NCBI GenBank assembly: GCA_963795195.1
Contig: CAWCGU010000006.1
Coordinates: 1,736,001 to 1,800,000, forward strand
Source of the DNA: CAWCGU01 sp963795195
GTDB lineage: Bacteria > Actinomycetota > Thermoleophilia > Solirubrobacterales > 70-9
Reading direction: 5' to 3'
DNA: 64,000 bases
Below are positions 8,273 to 17,384 of the stretch, piece after piece. The notes below the pieces were generated by a model that saw only the letters and a list, made by a program, of their open reading frames with translations, was not told the origin of the DNA and did not search any database. A program made the translations under genes and the position numbers. The stretch's first letter is position 1. Each line of letters starts with the position of its first letter.

Positions 8273-9427
8273 GTGGATCTACCGCCCAACCGGACTGCTG
8301 GCCGCGCTTCCCTGGCGATCATCGTCCTGGGCGCGGCGGCACTGATCGCCTTCAGCGCCGGTCAGGCATCCGCGAGCCACCTGAGCTGCGGGGATGAGAT
8401 CACCGCCGACACGAAGCTCGACAGCGACCTCGTCGACTGCGAGAACAACGGCATCGTGATCGGCGCCGACGACATCACCCTCGATCTGAACGGCCACACG
8501 ATCGATGGCGACGGGACCGAGGCTGCGGGCTGTGACCCCAGGCAGGAACTCTGCGACTTTGGGGTGGCCAACGACGGCCACGATGGGGTCACCATCCGCG
8601 ACGGCTCGGTGCGCGAGTTCGGCGTCGGCGTACTCGTCGGGGGCGCACGCAAGAACCGGGTGGTGAAGATCTCCGCTACGGGGCACATCTTCTTCGGAGT
8701 CGTGGTCGGAGGCTCGAGCCGAAGCGTGATCCGCCGCAGCTCGTTGAGTCGCAACATCGCCCCCGAGGGAGACGGGATCGGCGTGTTCGACTCCGACCGC
8801 ATCCGGATCGTGCACAACAAGATCCGACGCAACCCGGGACCCGGCATCCACCTGTTCGATTCCAAGAAGAACCTGATCAAGCGGAACGTGTTCTCGCGCA
8901 ACGAGCCGGCAATCTCAATCGAGAACGCGAACCGCAACGAGGTGCGGCGCAACCGCGTGAGACGAGGCAGCGGCATCATCGTCGCCCCCGGCAACCAAAA
9001 CGTGATCGCCCGAAACCGCGTCGCGCGAGCGGACAGCAGCATTGCGATTGAGAAGGGACACGGCAACGTGGTCGCTGGCAACGTTGTCGTTCGTGCCCGC
9101 TCGACGGGCATCCGCCTTGCCCTTGACCACCCACCTATCGGCGGCGACAACAACGTCGTTCGGGGAAACCTGGTCAGGCTGAGCGCCGACGATGGCTTTT
9201 CTGTCGCTGAGAAGGGCGATCGCAGCGTTCTGACGCGCAACGTCGCCCGCCGCAATGGAGACGACGGTTTCGACATCGAGAGCGATTCAACGACGCTGAC
9301 CGGAAACCGTGCGGTGCGCAACGGCGACCTAGGCATCGAGGCGGTGGTCGGCGTCACCGACAGCGGCGGGAACAGGGCGCACGGCAATGGCGACCCCCAG
9401 CAGTGCACGAACGTTGCCTGCCGGTAG
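8273..9427 (+). CDS. Secreted right-handed beta-helix (NosD-like) protein
   Basis: A 384-residue exported protein. Residues of about 14-34 form a signal peptide (IIVLGAAALIAFSAGQASAS). The rest consists of parallel beta-helix coils of about 22 residues with recurring N-x-V/I turns (GVTIRDGSVREFGVGV, RNVFSRNEPAISIENANRN, VARRNGDDGFDIESDST). Such folds bind or cleave polysaccharides or serve structural roles. I see no clear catalytic site. The start is GTG at 8273, preceded by a strong Shine-Dalgarno sequence (AGGGGGAAG at 8261-8269). A pair of cysteines near the C-terminus could lock the last coil. It is a separate unit, 186 bases after the secreted paralogues. Confidence 0.8.
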   Translation: MDLPPNRTAGRASLAIIVLGAAALIAFSAGQASASHLSCGDEITADTKLDSDLVDCENNGIVIGADDITLDLNGHTIDGDGTEAAGCDPRQELCDFGVANDGHDGVTIRDGSVREFGVGVLVGGARKNRVVKISATGHIFFGVVVGGSSRSVIRRSSLSRNIAPEGDGIGVFDSDRIRIVHNKIRRNPGPGIHLFDSKKNLIKRNVFSRNEPAISIENANRNEVRRNRVRRGSGIIVAPGNQNVIARNRVARADSSIAIEKGHGNVVAGNVVVRARSTGIRLALDHPPIGGDNNVVRGNLVRLSADDGFSVAEKGDRSVLTRNVARRNGDDGFDIESDSTTLTGNRAVRNGDLGIEAVVGVTDSGGNRAHGNGDPQQCTNVACR

Positions 9428-9671
9428 CCAGGCAACGTGACAAGCGAAGTAGAGCGATAAGCCCTCTACGCGACTGGCTGCGGGATGCGGCAAGGAGCTA
9501 CCGCTTCACGAAAGGGAGCAGTGACTGCCCTTGCCGACGTACTGCTTGTTCGGCGCAATCCCGATCGGCATCGCTGATCGCAGCCGGGGCGAATCTGAGA
9601 CCTAACGCCTCGGCCCCGCTCCCGCATTCACACGGTGGACTCGCTGAACTTGCTGCGAGATACTGGGGTCA

Positions 9672-9928
9672 GTGGTAGCCACGAATCTTGAAGTGGTGCG
9701 CGGGCGTATCCGACTGTCGACGAATACCGAGAGCTGGACGACGAGCGCATCCTTGTCCTCTATCGAACCCACGGGGTCGGGAAGGTGAGTGGGCTCGAAG
9801 TCTCCCGCCTCGCGGCGACCCAGGCGAGTCTCTTTCACCTGCGCGACCAGAAAGTCACGAAGCTGAGCATTTGGTGGGGACGCGAACGTGCCCTCACGGA
9901 CCTGGGGCTCGACCCAGCAGCGACGTAG
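9672..9928 (+). pseudogene. SnoaL-like protein remnant with internal deletion
   Basis: The segment starts GTG GTA GCC ACG and encodes ATNLEVVRG, the usual beginning of SnoaL-like proteins. The reading frame then breaks near 9704. From 9707 another frame encodes YPTVDEYRELDDERILVL and ends with LFHLRDQKVTKLSIWWGRER before a TAG at 9926. Both ends match the family, but the central part of about 130 residues is reduced to a junction with a frame change. It is a deletion remnant that cannot make the normal fold. It converges on a second remnant of the same family. Confidence 0.6.
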
Positions 9929-9948
9929 CGGTACGGCTTCGCGAGCGC

Positions 9949-10152
9949 CTATTCCCTCACTCCGGCGGCCTCGAAGGCGGTCTCCTTTGCGTCGTAGATA
10001 TCGACGTCGGTGATCTGTCCATCCTTGAGGGTGAAGAGCATGGCACCGCGACCTTCTACCGAGGCGTGATCCCAAGGGGAACCCAGATTTCCCGGATCCT
10101 GCGCCCACAGGTCCCAGAGTCGGCGAACGATCTCCACGCTCTCCTTGGACAT
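9949..10152 (-). pseudogene. Miniature SnoaL-like remnant, in-frame deletion
   Basis: An open frame of 67 residues starts MSKESVEIVRRLWDLWAQD and ends LFTLKDGQITDVDIYDAKE before a stop. These are the first helix and last strands of a SnoaL-like protein, which usually has about 130 residues. The middle is missing but the frame is kept. It lies 8 bases after rfbC on the same strand, so it may still be transcribed. Complete copies with the same ends occur at 29260-30063 in this window. A functional small protein is possible but less likely. Confidence 0.55.
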
Positions 10153-10160
10153 GCCGCCCG

Positions 10161-10712
10161 TCAGGTCGCCGCCAAATCCGCCAGGGCCTGGGCTGTGCGG
10201 TCGCGATCCGAGAGCTTTGGCTCGACGCCCGCCGGCACCGGCCACTCGACGCCGACGTCGGGGTCATCCCAGGCGATGCCCGATTCTGTCGCGGGGTCGT
10301 AGTAGTTGGAGAGCTTGTAGGCGACGTCGGCGACCTCGCTGAGGACGACGAAGCCGTGGCCGAAGCCGACCGGAATCAGCAGCTGGCGGTGGGCGACGTC
10401 GTCGAGCTCGTAGCCCTCCCATTGGCCGAAGGTCTCGGAGCCTCTGCGCAGGTCGATCGCGACGTCGAAGATGCGACCGCGCAGGCAGCGAACCAGCTTG
10501 GCCTGGCCCGGCTCCGTCTGGAAATGGAGACCACGCAGCGTCCACTGCGCCGAGCGCGAATGGTTGTCCTGGACGAACTCGGGCACATCCACACCCGCCT
10601 CGCGCCAGGCGGCGTCGCTGAAGGTCTCGACCAGGAAGCCGCGGTCGTCGCCGTGGACCTGCGGCTCGAGCAGAACGACGCCCTCGAGACGCGTCGGCAA
10701 ACGCTCAGGCAC
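10161..10712 (-). CDS. rfbC: dTDP-4-dehydrorhamnose 3,5-epimerase
   Basis: Epimerises C3 and C5 of dTDP-4-keto-6-deoxyglucose, the third step of dTDP-L-rhamnose synthesis. The product of 183 residues shows the family core: GDDRGFLVETF near residue 21, the catalytic-histidine segment LRGLHFQ (His63), GRIFDVAIDLR and a tyrosine-rich YKLSNYYDP. I chose the GTG at 10712, which overlaps the rfbB stop codon by one base (TAGTG). An upstream ATG at 10811 would add 33 poorly conserved residues read through the rfbB end. It is the last complete gene of the rhamnose operon. Confidence 0.95.
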   Translation of the reverse strand: MPERLPTRLEGVVLLEPQVHGDDRGFLVETFSDAAWREAGVDVPEFVQDNHSRSAQWTLRGLHFQTEPGQAKLVRCLRGRIFDVAIDLRRGSETFGQWEGYELDDVAHRQLLIPVGFGHGFVVLSEVADVAYKLSNYYDPATESGIAWDDPDVGVEWPVPAGVEPKLSDRDRTAQALADLAAT

Positions 10713-11740
10713 TAACCCGCCGCCCCCGGACGCGAGGCGGCCGAACTGAGTGAGCGTCCGTACTGGCGCTCGTAGTACTCGCGGTACTCGCCGGAGCGGA
10801 TCGGGCCCCACCAGGCCTCGTTGTCGCGATACCAGTCGACGGTTCGCTCGATGCCCTCGCTGAAGTCGACCGCCGGGGTCCAGCCGAGTCCACGCAGGCG
10901 TTCCGAGGAGAGCGAGTACCTGCGGTCGTGGCCGGGGCGGTCGAAGACGTACTCGATCAGCGACTCGTCGCGACCGGTGAGCTCGAGGATGCGCTTGACG
11001 ACATCGAGGTTGGGGAGCTCGTCGGGACCGCCGACGTTGTAGACCTCGCCGGCTTCGCCGCGCTCGAGGACCACGTCAATGGCCGAAGCGAAGTCCTCCA
11101 CGTAGAGCCAGTTGCGCACCTGCTGCCCATCCCCGTACACCGGCAGGGGATCCCCGGCGAGTGCGTTCAGAACACAGAGCGGGATCAGCTTTTCGGGATG
11201 CTGGCGCGGCCCGTAGTTGTTGGAAGCCCGCACGACGAGGGCGTCGGCGTCATACGTGTGGTTGAAAGCCCGGACGAGCAGGTCGCCGCCGGCCTTGGAG
11301 GCCGAATAGGGGGACGAGGGCTCGATCGGCGAGGCCTCGGTGAAGGTGCCTTCCTCGATCGACCCGTAGACCTCATCGGTGGAGATCTGCAGGTGGCGAA
11401 TGCCGGCGCTGCGAGCGGCTTGCAGCATCACGAAGGTCCCGAAGACGTCGGTCATGATGAACTCGCCGGGTGACTCGATCGAGCGGTCGACATGCGACTC
11501 AGCTGCGAAGTTGACGACGGCGTCGCAACCGGAGATGGCTTCGGCGACGATTTCCGGATCGGCGATGTCGCCTTCGACGAACTCGAGGCGATCCGTGGGA
11601 GCGCCCTCGAGATTCTCGCGACGACCGGCATACGTCAGCTTGTCGAGGACCCGCACGACATCACCCGGCTGCGTCTCCAGGCGCGTTTGTACGTATGCCG
11701 AGCCGATGAAGCCGGCGCCGCCGGCGACCAGCAACTTCAT
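10712..11740 (-). CDS. rfbB: dTDP-glucose 4,6-dehydratase
   Basis: Converts dTDP-glucose to dTDP-4-keto-6-deoxyglucose using tightly bound NAD. The 342-residue extended SDR shows the Rossmann glycine motif GGAGFIG (residues 7-13), the active-site TDEVYG (121-126), and the Tyr145-Lys149 pair. NYGPRQHPEKLIP and GDGQQVRNWLYV are typical of RmlB. The ATG at 11740 overlaps the rfbD stop as ATGA, indicating translational coupling. Readable codons upstream belong to the out-of-frame rfbD sequence. Confidence 0.97.
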   Translation of the reverse strand: MKLLVAGGAGFIGSAYVQTRLETQPGDVVRVLDKLTYAGRRENLEGAPTDRLEFVEGDIADPEIVAEAISGCDAVVNFAAESHVDRSIESPGEFIMTDVFGTFVMLQAARSAGIRHLQISTDEVYGSIEEGTFTEASPIEPSSPYSASKAGGDLLVRAFNHTYDADALVVRASNNYGPRQHPEKLIPLCVLNALAGDPLPVYGDGQQVRNWLYVEDFASAIDVVLERGEAGEVYNVGGPDELPNLDVVKRILELTGRDESLIEYVFDRPGHDRRYSLSSERLRGLGWTPAVDFSEGIERTVDWYRDNEAWWGPIRSGEYREYYERQYGRSLSSAASRPGAAG

Positions 11741-12591
11741 CGCATCGCCCCAGATGCCGGTGCGCGCTCGGCGAGGTACTCGTTCAACGACCGCCGCCAG
11801 CTGGGAAGCTGGACGGGGTCGGAGCGCTCGCTGCGCAGCACCGAAAAGGCGGGACGTGGCGCGACGCTGCCGATCATCTCCGTGGTCGCCGCGAGCACGC
11901 TCGTCTCCAGATCGGCCGCGTCGAAGATCTCCTGTGCGAACTCGTACCAGGAGCAGTGCCCGCCGCCGGCGACGTGGTGGATCCCGTAGTCCGAACCGGC
12001 GATCAGATTCGCAACCGCGGCGGCGAAATGCGGCGTGTAGGTGGGGCAACCGACCTGGTCGGAGACCACAAGCACCTCGGGTTGCTCGGCGGCGAGCCGC
12101 AGCATCGTCTCGACGAAATTGCGCCCTCCATGCCCGAAGAGCCAGGAGGTGCGCACGATGAAGTGGCGAGCGTTGATGGCTGCCACCGACGTCTCGCCGC
12201 CGAGCTTGGACCGGCCATAGGCCGAGAGGGGGTTCGGCATGTCGGACTCGACGTAAGGGCTGCGGCGCGAGCCGTCGAAGACGTAGTCGGAGGAGATGAA
12301 CACGTAGGTTGCGCCCTGGCTGGCGGCGCAGCCCGCGAGCAGCGCGGCGGCCTCGTCGTTGAGCGCCATCGCCTCGGGCTCGTGGCTCTCGGCGCCCTCG
12401 ACGTCGGTCCAGGCGGCGCAATTGACCACGCAATCCGGCCGCGCCTGGGCGAGGACCGCCTCGATCGCCGAAGCCGAGCGGATGTCAAGGTCGCCGCGAG
12501 TCGCCGCGACGACGTCGTGGCCGCGCCGCTCGCAGGCGAGGACCATGTCCTGGCCGAGCATGCCGCCGGCGCCTGTGATCAGCACCTTCAT
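11737..12591 (-). CDS. rfbD: dTDP-4-dehydrorhamnose reductase
   Basis: Performs the final NADPH-dependent reduction giving dTDP-L-rhamnose. The 284 residues start with MKVLITGAGGMLGQDM (glycine-rich nucleotide site), then SSDYVFDG (100-107) and the catalytic pair Tyr125 and Lys129 in YGRSK. VRTSWLFG and DQVGCPTYT are further RmlD signatures. The ATG at 12591 overlaps the rfbA stop (ATGA), and its own stop overlaps the rfbB start, so the genes are translationally linked. Confidence 0.96.
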   Translation of the reverse strand: MKVLITGAGGMLGQDMVLACERRGHDVVAATRGDLDIRSASAIEAVLAQARPDCVVNCAAWTDVEGAESHEPEAMALNDEAAALLAGCAASQGATYVFISSDYVFDGSRRSPYVESDMPNPLSAYGRSKLGGETSVAAINARHFIVRTSWLFGHGGRNFVETMLRLAAEQPEVLVVSDQVGCPTYTPHFAAAVANLIAGSDYGIHHVAGGGHCSWYEFAQEIFDAADLETSVLAATTEMIGSVAPRPAFSVLRSERSDPVQLPSWRRSLNEYLAERAPASGAMR

Positions 12592-13664
12592 CCCGGAATC
12601 TCGATCTCGGCGTTGTCGCCGACGATCATCCGCAGCGATTTCGGCAACCCGTTGCCACTCGTCAGCTTGACGTTGCGCCCGAGCAGGCTCGCCTCCATGC
12701 GCGCGTGGAGGTCGCTGATCTGCACTCCAGCCAGCAGTATCGAATGCTCGACCTCGCAGCGAGTCACTTTGACGTTCTCGTCGATCGCGGTGTAGGGCCC
12801 GATGTAGGCATCCGTGATCACGCTGCCGGCACCGATCACAGCTGGCCCGCGGACGAGCGAGCGTTCGAGCCGGGCCCCGGCCTCGATTACCACCCGGCCC
12901 TCGACCTTGGAGTCGATCAGCTCGCCGTCGACCCGCGCGTCGAGATCCTCGAGGACCAGCCTGTTTGCCTCGAGCATGTCCTCGAGCTGCCCGGTGTCCT
13001 TCCACCAGCCGCCGACCGTCCTCGATTCGACGCGCTGCCCGTCGTCGATCAGACGCTGGATCGTGTCGGTTATCTCGAGTTCACCCCGCGGGGACGGCTC
13101 GATGGCGCGCGCGGCCGTGAAGACGAGCGGCGTGAACATGTAGACGCCGACGAGGGCCAGGTTCGAGGGCGGGTCCTCGGGCTTCTCGACGAGGTGAACG
13201 ACGCGGTCGCCGTCGAGCTCGGCGACGCCGTAGTGCGTCGGATCGGGAACCGGCGTCAAGAGGATCAGGGCATCCGGTTCGGATGCGCGGAAGGCGTTGA
13301 CCAGATCGACGATGCCGTCTCGCAGCAGGTTGTCGCCTAGATACATCACAAACGGCGAGTCGGCGATGAACTCCTCCGCGGTCAGCATCGCGTGCGCCAA
13401 GCCCAGGGGCTCGGCCTGGTCGATGTAGGTGATTGAGGCTCCGAAGGCATCTCCGTTGCCGGCGGCTGCGCGAATCTCGTCGCCGGTCTCGGGCGAGACG
13501 ATGATCCCGATCTCGGTGACGCCGGCCTCGACCAGCGCCTCGATCCCGTAGAAGAGCACAGGCTTGTTCGCGACGGGCACCAACTGCTTCGCCGACGTGT
13601 GCGTGATCGGGCGCAAGCGGGTACCGGCGCCGCCCGAGAGGATCAATCCCTTGAGGCGTTCCAT
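12588..13664 (-). CDS. rfbA: Glucose-1-phosphate thymidylyltransferase, long form
   Basis: Makes dTDP-glucose from dTTP and glucose 1-phosphate, the first step of dTDP-rhamnose synthesis. Residues 7-21 hold the nucleotidyltransferase signature LILSGGAGTRLRPIT, with the YLGDNLL and VEKPEDPPSN segments further on. At 358 residues it is the long type, with a C-terminal hexapeptide-repeat (left-handed beta-helix) region after residue 240 (VIEAGARLERS, VIGAGSVITDAYIG). It heads the rfbA-D-B-C operon. A promoter should lie in the 64-base gap before it, but I cannot pick a convincing one. Confidence 0.95.
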   Translation of the reverse strand: MERLKGLILSGGAGTRLRPITHTSAKQLVPVANKPVLFYGIEALVEAGVTEIGIIVSPETGDEIRAAAGNGDAFGASITYIDQAEPLGLAHAMLTAEEFIADSPFVMYLGDNLLRDGIVDLVNAFRASEPDALILLTPVPDPTHYGVAELDGDRVVHLVEKPEDPPSNLALVGVYMFTPLVFTAARAIEPSPRGELEITDTIQRLIDDGQRVESRTVGGWWKDTGQLEDMLEANRLVLEDLDARVDGELIDSKVEGRVVIEAGARLERSLVRGPAVIGAGSVITDAYIGPYTAIDENVKVTRCEVEHSILLAGVQISDLHARMEASLLGRNVKLTSGNGLPKSLRMIVGDNAEIEIPG

Positions 13665-13728
13665 GCCGCAGGCAGGCTAGCGAGCAAACCTGGGCAGGAT
13701 CGGCAGAACCCGTGCCAGTGGACGCGCG

Positions 13729-14196
13729 CTAGTAGGTGCCGCCGAGCTTGCGGTGGTCCCAGCTGGCCGCCCGCCTGGGCTCGAAGCGAATCGCGACCCG
13801 CTTGGCCGCCTGTGCCTGCAGCGCAACCGCGGCGTCCCCTTCGATGTTCTCGATGCCCTCCGTGTAGCGGATCGTCAGCAGCTTGGCGAAATCCGTGACG
13901 CGGTCGAGATCGCGGATCAGCTCCGCTTCGGCTTCGATCTGGACTCCGCGCAGCTCGGAGTACTCGGTTCCTGTCTCGATGAGCAGCGTGCAACGGGCGT
14001 CTCGCTCGAGGTTGCGGACCTTCTGGGACTTGGCGTAGGTCCAGACCCAGATCTCACCTTCACGGACGACGTACCAGAGCGGCATCAGATGTGGCCAGCC
14101 GCGCGGACCGAAGGTCGCAACGGTGACGACACGCTCGGACTCGAGCAGCTCGCGCCGCTCCTCGTCGCTCAGGGTGATCAGGTCCCGGCGGCTCAC
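13729..14196 (-). CDS. PPOX-class (pyridoxamine-phosphate-oxidase fold) protein, possibly F420-dependent
   Basis: A 155-residue split-barrel protein. VVTVATFGPRGWPHLMPLWYV at the front and YAKSQKVRNLERDARCTLLIE in the middle are the flavin or F420 phosphate-binding part. The C-terminal SWDHRKLGGTY is a common ending in actinobacterial members. Related proteins reduce substrates using FMN or the deazaflavin F420. The actual substrate is unknown. Its start overlaps the stop of the acylase gene (ATGA), so the two are translationally coupled. Confidence 0.85.
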   Translation of the reverse strand: MSRRDLITLSDEERRELLESERVVTVATFGPRGWPHLMPLWYVVREGEIWVWTYAKSQKVRNLERDARCTLLIETGTEYSELRGVQIEAEAELIRDLDRVTDFAKLLTIRYTEGIENIEGDAAVALQAQAAKRVAIRFEPRRAASWDHRKLGGTY

Positions 14197-16601
14197 TTCG
14201 GCTCCAAGGTCAGTGACCTCCAGGGTCCTTCGCCGGCCATCTTCTGCATCTCGCCGCGCCGCCAGCGCTCTTGGAGCTCGTCGTAGTGACGGCTGGCCGG
14301 CTGGCCCGACTGGCCCGTGAACGTCTGCCAGCGTGCCCCCTCAGGGTCGGACATGTCGATGACCATCCGCCAGCTCGGCGCCCAGACGGCCTTGAACGGC
14401 TCGTTCGGATCGAAGGCGATCTGGCTGACCGTCTCCTGGGCGCCTCCGACCTCGACGAAACGGTTGTAGACCCGCTCGAAGACCTTGCTGGCCTCACCCA
14501 GGGCGTGGGGGAACTCGAGGCGATGGACCCGGCCCCAGGTCCACGCGGACTGGTCTCGGCCGAAGCGATCCGCGAGATCGTCGAGGCCGGCTCGCAGCGA
14601 GTCGATCGCCAGGTCGTCCCAGGGGCGGCCAAGCAACTCGGGATCGGCCTGCGCCCAGAGGTCCATCAGGCGTGTCTGCCAGCGCCAGGGCGAGGTGACG
14701 TGAGCCGAGAACCCGGAGTTCGAGCGGTCGAGCCAGCGCTCGGCGAGGTCGCGGTCGCGGATCACCTCACGGGCGAACTCGCGCGCGAAGCGGATCGTGA
14801 ACGCCTGGTAGATCGTCGCGGCGACTGAATCCGGCTCCATCCGCCCGTTCCAGCTGCGCAGGAGCTCGATCGCCCGAACGAGCCGCTGGTCCTTGGGCTT
14901 CAGCCGGGCCAGCCGCACCGCGGTCTCGACGCCGGGGATCGAGTAGTTGTCGGTCTGCATCTCCGCGAAGCCGTCCAGGTCGTGCTCTGCCGTCTCCTCG
15001 ATCAGCTGCTCGATCCTGCGGGCTCGGTAGCCGTCCAGGTACTCGCTGGTGATGTGGTGGGGAAAGTCGGGCCCCTCGATTCGGTTGTTGGCCGTGACCA
15101 CGTAGCCGCGCTTGGGATCGACCACCTCCGGCAGCTCCGCGAACGGCACGTAGCCGTCCCATTCGTACTCGTCGGTCCAACCCGGTTTGGGCAGATCCGG
15201 ACAGCCGCCGCGGCGAATCGGGATGCGACCGATCGTCTTGTAGCCGATGGCCCCGTGGCGGTCCGCCCAGACGAGGTTGGAGACCGGCAGCGTGTGCGCG
15301 GAAACGGACTCGACGAGTTCGGCCCCCTTGGTCGCGTCCATGATCCCCACCTGGGCGCTGGTGATCCCGGGGAAGTCCATCGCCGCAAAGCGAAGGGCGA
15401 GCGGCTCTTCGTCGTCGGCGCCGAGAACCCCGTTGACGAGCGGCCCGTGGTGGGTGGCCCGAACCGTCAGGGTGACGGGTTCGCCCTTACCGCGGACCGC
15501 AATCTCCTCCTCGTGAATCTCGAGGTCCCGCCACTCGCCGTTGTGCTCGTAACGATCGCCGTCGATGCGCTCGACGAAGAGGTCCTGCACGTCGGCCATC
15601 GTGTTCGTGAAGGTCCAGCCGACGTCGTTGTTGTGGCCCATGAAGATGCCGGGAGTCCCGGGCAGCGATGCGCCTCGCGCGTGCCGGCCGGAATGCTCGA
15701 GTCCGACCTGGTACCAGATGCCGGGCATGCTTGGAGGCAGGTGCGGGTCGCCGGCCAGCAAAGCCCCGCCGCTCGATGAGCGCTCGCCGCAGACGGCCCA
15801 GTTGTTGGAGCCGCTGGCCTCGACCGCCAGCCCGAGCTCGCCCTTGAGAGCAGCGAGCTGCTCGACGAGGCCCACCGCGTCACCGTCGAACCCGGTGCCT
15901 GGCCGGGTCGCAAGCGGATGGCCGCGCGGATAGGCGGGATCGAGAATCGCCGTCAGCTCGGGGCCGAGCTCGCGCGCCATCTCGGCCCGCAGCAGTTCCC
16001 GCTCCCAGTTCGTCGAAAGCCCCAGGGCGAGCAGCTTGATCGCCGTCAGCATGTCGGCGGGTCGCCACGGCTCGAAGCCGATGCGCAGGAACTGAAATTC
16101 GCTCGGGAGCGCTCGCGCAGACTTGACCGACGCGTTGACGCCGGCGCAGTAGGCGTCGAGCTGCTCGCGCAGTGCGGGCTCCAACTCGTCCTCCTCGCGA
16201 AGTGCCGTGCGGCGGAAGCCGAGCGTGCGGACGAGCCGGTCAACCGGCAGGCTTGGCTCGCCGGCGATCTCGGCGATGCAGCCGCTGGCGGCGCGGCGGT
16301 AGACCTCCATCTGCCAGAGGCGATCCTGGGCGTGCGCGAAGCCCTGGCCGAACCAGAGGTCGGGGCGCGAGTCGGCCTTCACGTGTGGCACACCCCAGCG
16401 ATCCCGCCGGATCTCGACCGGCCGGTCGACGCCCTCAACCGTGATCGTTCCGCGCGTCTTCGGCAGCGGACGCCGGAAGAGCTGCCACCAGGCGCCGGCG
16501 CCGCTGGTTCCCGCAGCGCCGGCCAGCGCACCGGCGCCGAGGGCGCTGCGGGTCAGCAGGGCGTGACGAGTCGATCGCTTTCTGGTTCGGCGGGCCATCA
16601 A
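14193..16601 (-). CDS. Penicillin acylase family protein (Ntn hydrolase)
   Basis: An 802-residue N-terminal-nucleophile amidase precursor. The family hydrolyses amide bonds of beta-lactams or N-acyl-homoserine lactones after the chain cuts itself in two. The basic N-terminus (ARRTRKRSTRHALLTRS) followed by a small-residue hydrophobic stretch could be a Tat-like signal, so an extracytoplasmic location is likely. The alpha domain has RDRWGVPHVKA and QGFAHAQDRLWQMEVYRR. Self-cleavage should occur before Ser265 in GSNNW, the catalytic nucleophile of the beta chain. NNDVGWTFTN and VVTANNRIEG are further family segments. It is in a unit with an MBL hydrolase upstream and the PPOX gene downstream. 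The substrate is unknown. Confidence 0.92.
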   Translation of the reverse strand: MMARRTRKRSTRHALLTRSALGAGALAGAAGTSGAGAWWQLFRRPLPKTRGTITVEGVDRPVEIRRDRWGVPHVKADSRPDLWFGQGFAHAQDRLWQMEVYRRAASGCIAEIAGEPSLPVDRLVRTLGFRRTALREEDELEPALREQLDAYCAGVNASVKSARALPSEFQFLRIGFEPWRPADMLTAIKLLALGLSTNWERELLRAEMARELGPELTAILDPAYPRGHPLATRPGTGFDGDAVGLVEQLAALKGELGLAVEASGSNNWAVCGERSSSGGALLAGDPHLPPSMPGIWYQVGLEHSGRHARGASLPGTPGIFMGHNNDVGWTFTNTMADVQDLFVERIDGDRYEHNGEWRDLEIHEEEIAVRGKGEPVTLTVRATHHGPLVNGVLGADDEEPLALRFAAMDFPGITSAQVGIMDATKGAELVESVSAHTLPVSNLVWADRHGAIGYKTIGRIPIRRGGCPDLPKPGWTDEYEWDGYVPFAELPEVVDPKRGYVVTANNRIEGPDFPHHITSEYLDGYRARRIEQLIEETAEHDLDGFAEMQTDNYSIPGVETAVRLARLKPKDQRLVRAIELLRSWNGRMEPDSVAATIYQAFTIRFAREFAREVIRDRDLAERWLDRSNSGFSAHVTSPWRWQTRLMDLWAQADPELLGRPWDDLAIDSLRAGLDDLADRFGRDQSAWTWGRVHRLEFPHALGEASKVFERVYNRFVEVGGAQETVSQIAFDPNEPFKAVWAPSWRMVIDMSDPEGARWQTFTGQSGQPASRHYDELQERWRRGEMQKMAGEGPWRSLTLEPK

Positions 16602-16636
16602 CTACTGCATATCAGGAAGGAGGGCTCGGGGAGCGC

Positions 16637-17377
16637 TCAATCGTCCAGCGGGCCGGGGAGCCTGCCTTCGGATTCAAGCTTGTGCAGGTGGGCCTCCATG
16701 GCCATCGCGGCCGCCGGACGCAGCATCGGCGGGACGTCCTCCCAGGCGGCGTCCAGCAGCGCCTCCTTCGAGCGCTCGCCGCTGTCCAGAGCCGCCACCA
16801 GCTTGCGCTCGCGGTCGAGGCGGTGGTTCACGTACTCGTCGAGCTTCGCCGCCGGGTCGGCGACCCAGGGTCCGTGCCCCGGGCAGATCAGCTCGAGATC
16901 GAGAGCCTGAAGCTTCGCCAGCGAATCCAGATACGCGAGCAGGGAACCGCCGTCGGGCGGCACGATCGTCGAACCCTCACCGAGCACCAGATCGCCGCTG
17001 AAGCAGACCGGGCCGCGAACGAAGCAGTAGTGGTCGGGCGCGTGCCCGGGGGTGGCAAGCGCTTCCAGGCCCGCGGCTGCGGCGTCGCCCGGGTCGAGCG
17101 GCTGCGCTCCGAGCATCCCCACTCCCTCAGAGTGATCCGCATGCGAATGAGTCAACAGCACACCCGCGATGCCGCCGCGCTCGGCGCAGACGGCCTTGAT
17201 CGCGTCGATGTGCACCTGATCGGCGGGCCCCGGGTCGATCACGTAGACGGGGCCGCCCCCACCCTCGGGACCGACCACGTAGGTGTTCGTGCCGTCGAGC
17301 GTCATCGGGTGGGGGTTGTTCGCCCGTACCCGGACGATCTCCGGATGGCCGGGTGCGGGCTGCGGCGGACCGCTCAA
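16637..17377 (-). CDS. MBL-fold metallo-hydrolase (LACTB2-like)
   Basis: A 246-residue hydrolase. The zinc-binding HSHADHS lies at residues 77-83, with later metal ligands in PGHAPDH, FSGDLVLG and CPGHGP. The C-terminal helical part (RKLVAALDSGERSKEALL) matches the LACTB2/RNase-like branch. Likely substrates are thioesters, lactones or RNA, and the sequence cannot decide between them. It starts 7 bases after PafBC and ends 35 bases before the acylase, so one transcript is likely. Confidence 0.88.
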   Translation of the reverse strand: MSGPPQPAPGHPEIVRVRANNPHPMTLDGTNTYVVGPEGGGGPVYVIDPGPADQVHIDAIKAVCAERGGIAGVLLTHSHADHSEGVGMLGAQPLDPGDAAAAGLEALATPGHAPDHYCFVRGPVCFSGDLVLGEGSTIVPPDGGSLLAYLDSLAKLQALDLELICPGHGPWVADPAAKLDEYVNHRLDRERKLVAALDSGERSKEALLDAAWEDVPPMLRPAAAMAMEAHLHKLESEGRLPGPLDD

Positions 17378-17384
17378 GCGTGCC

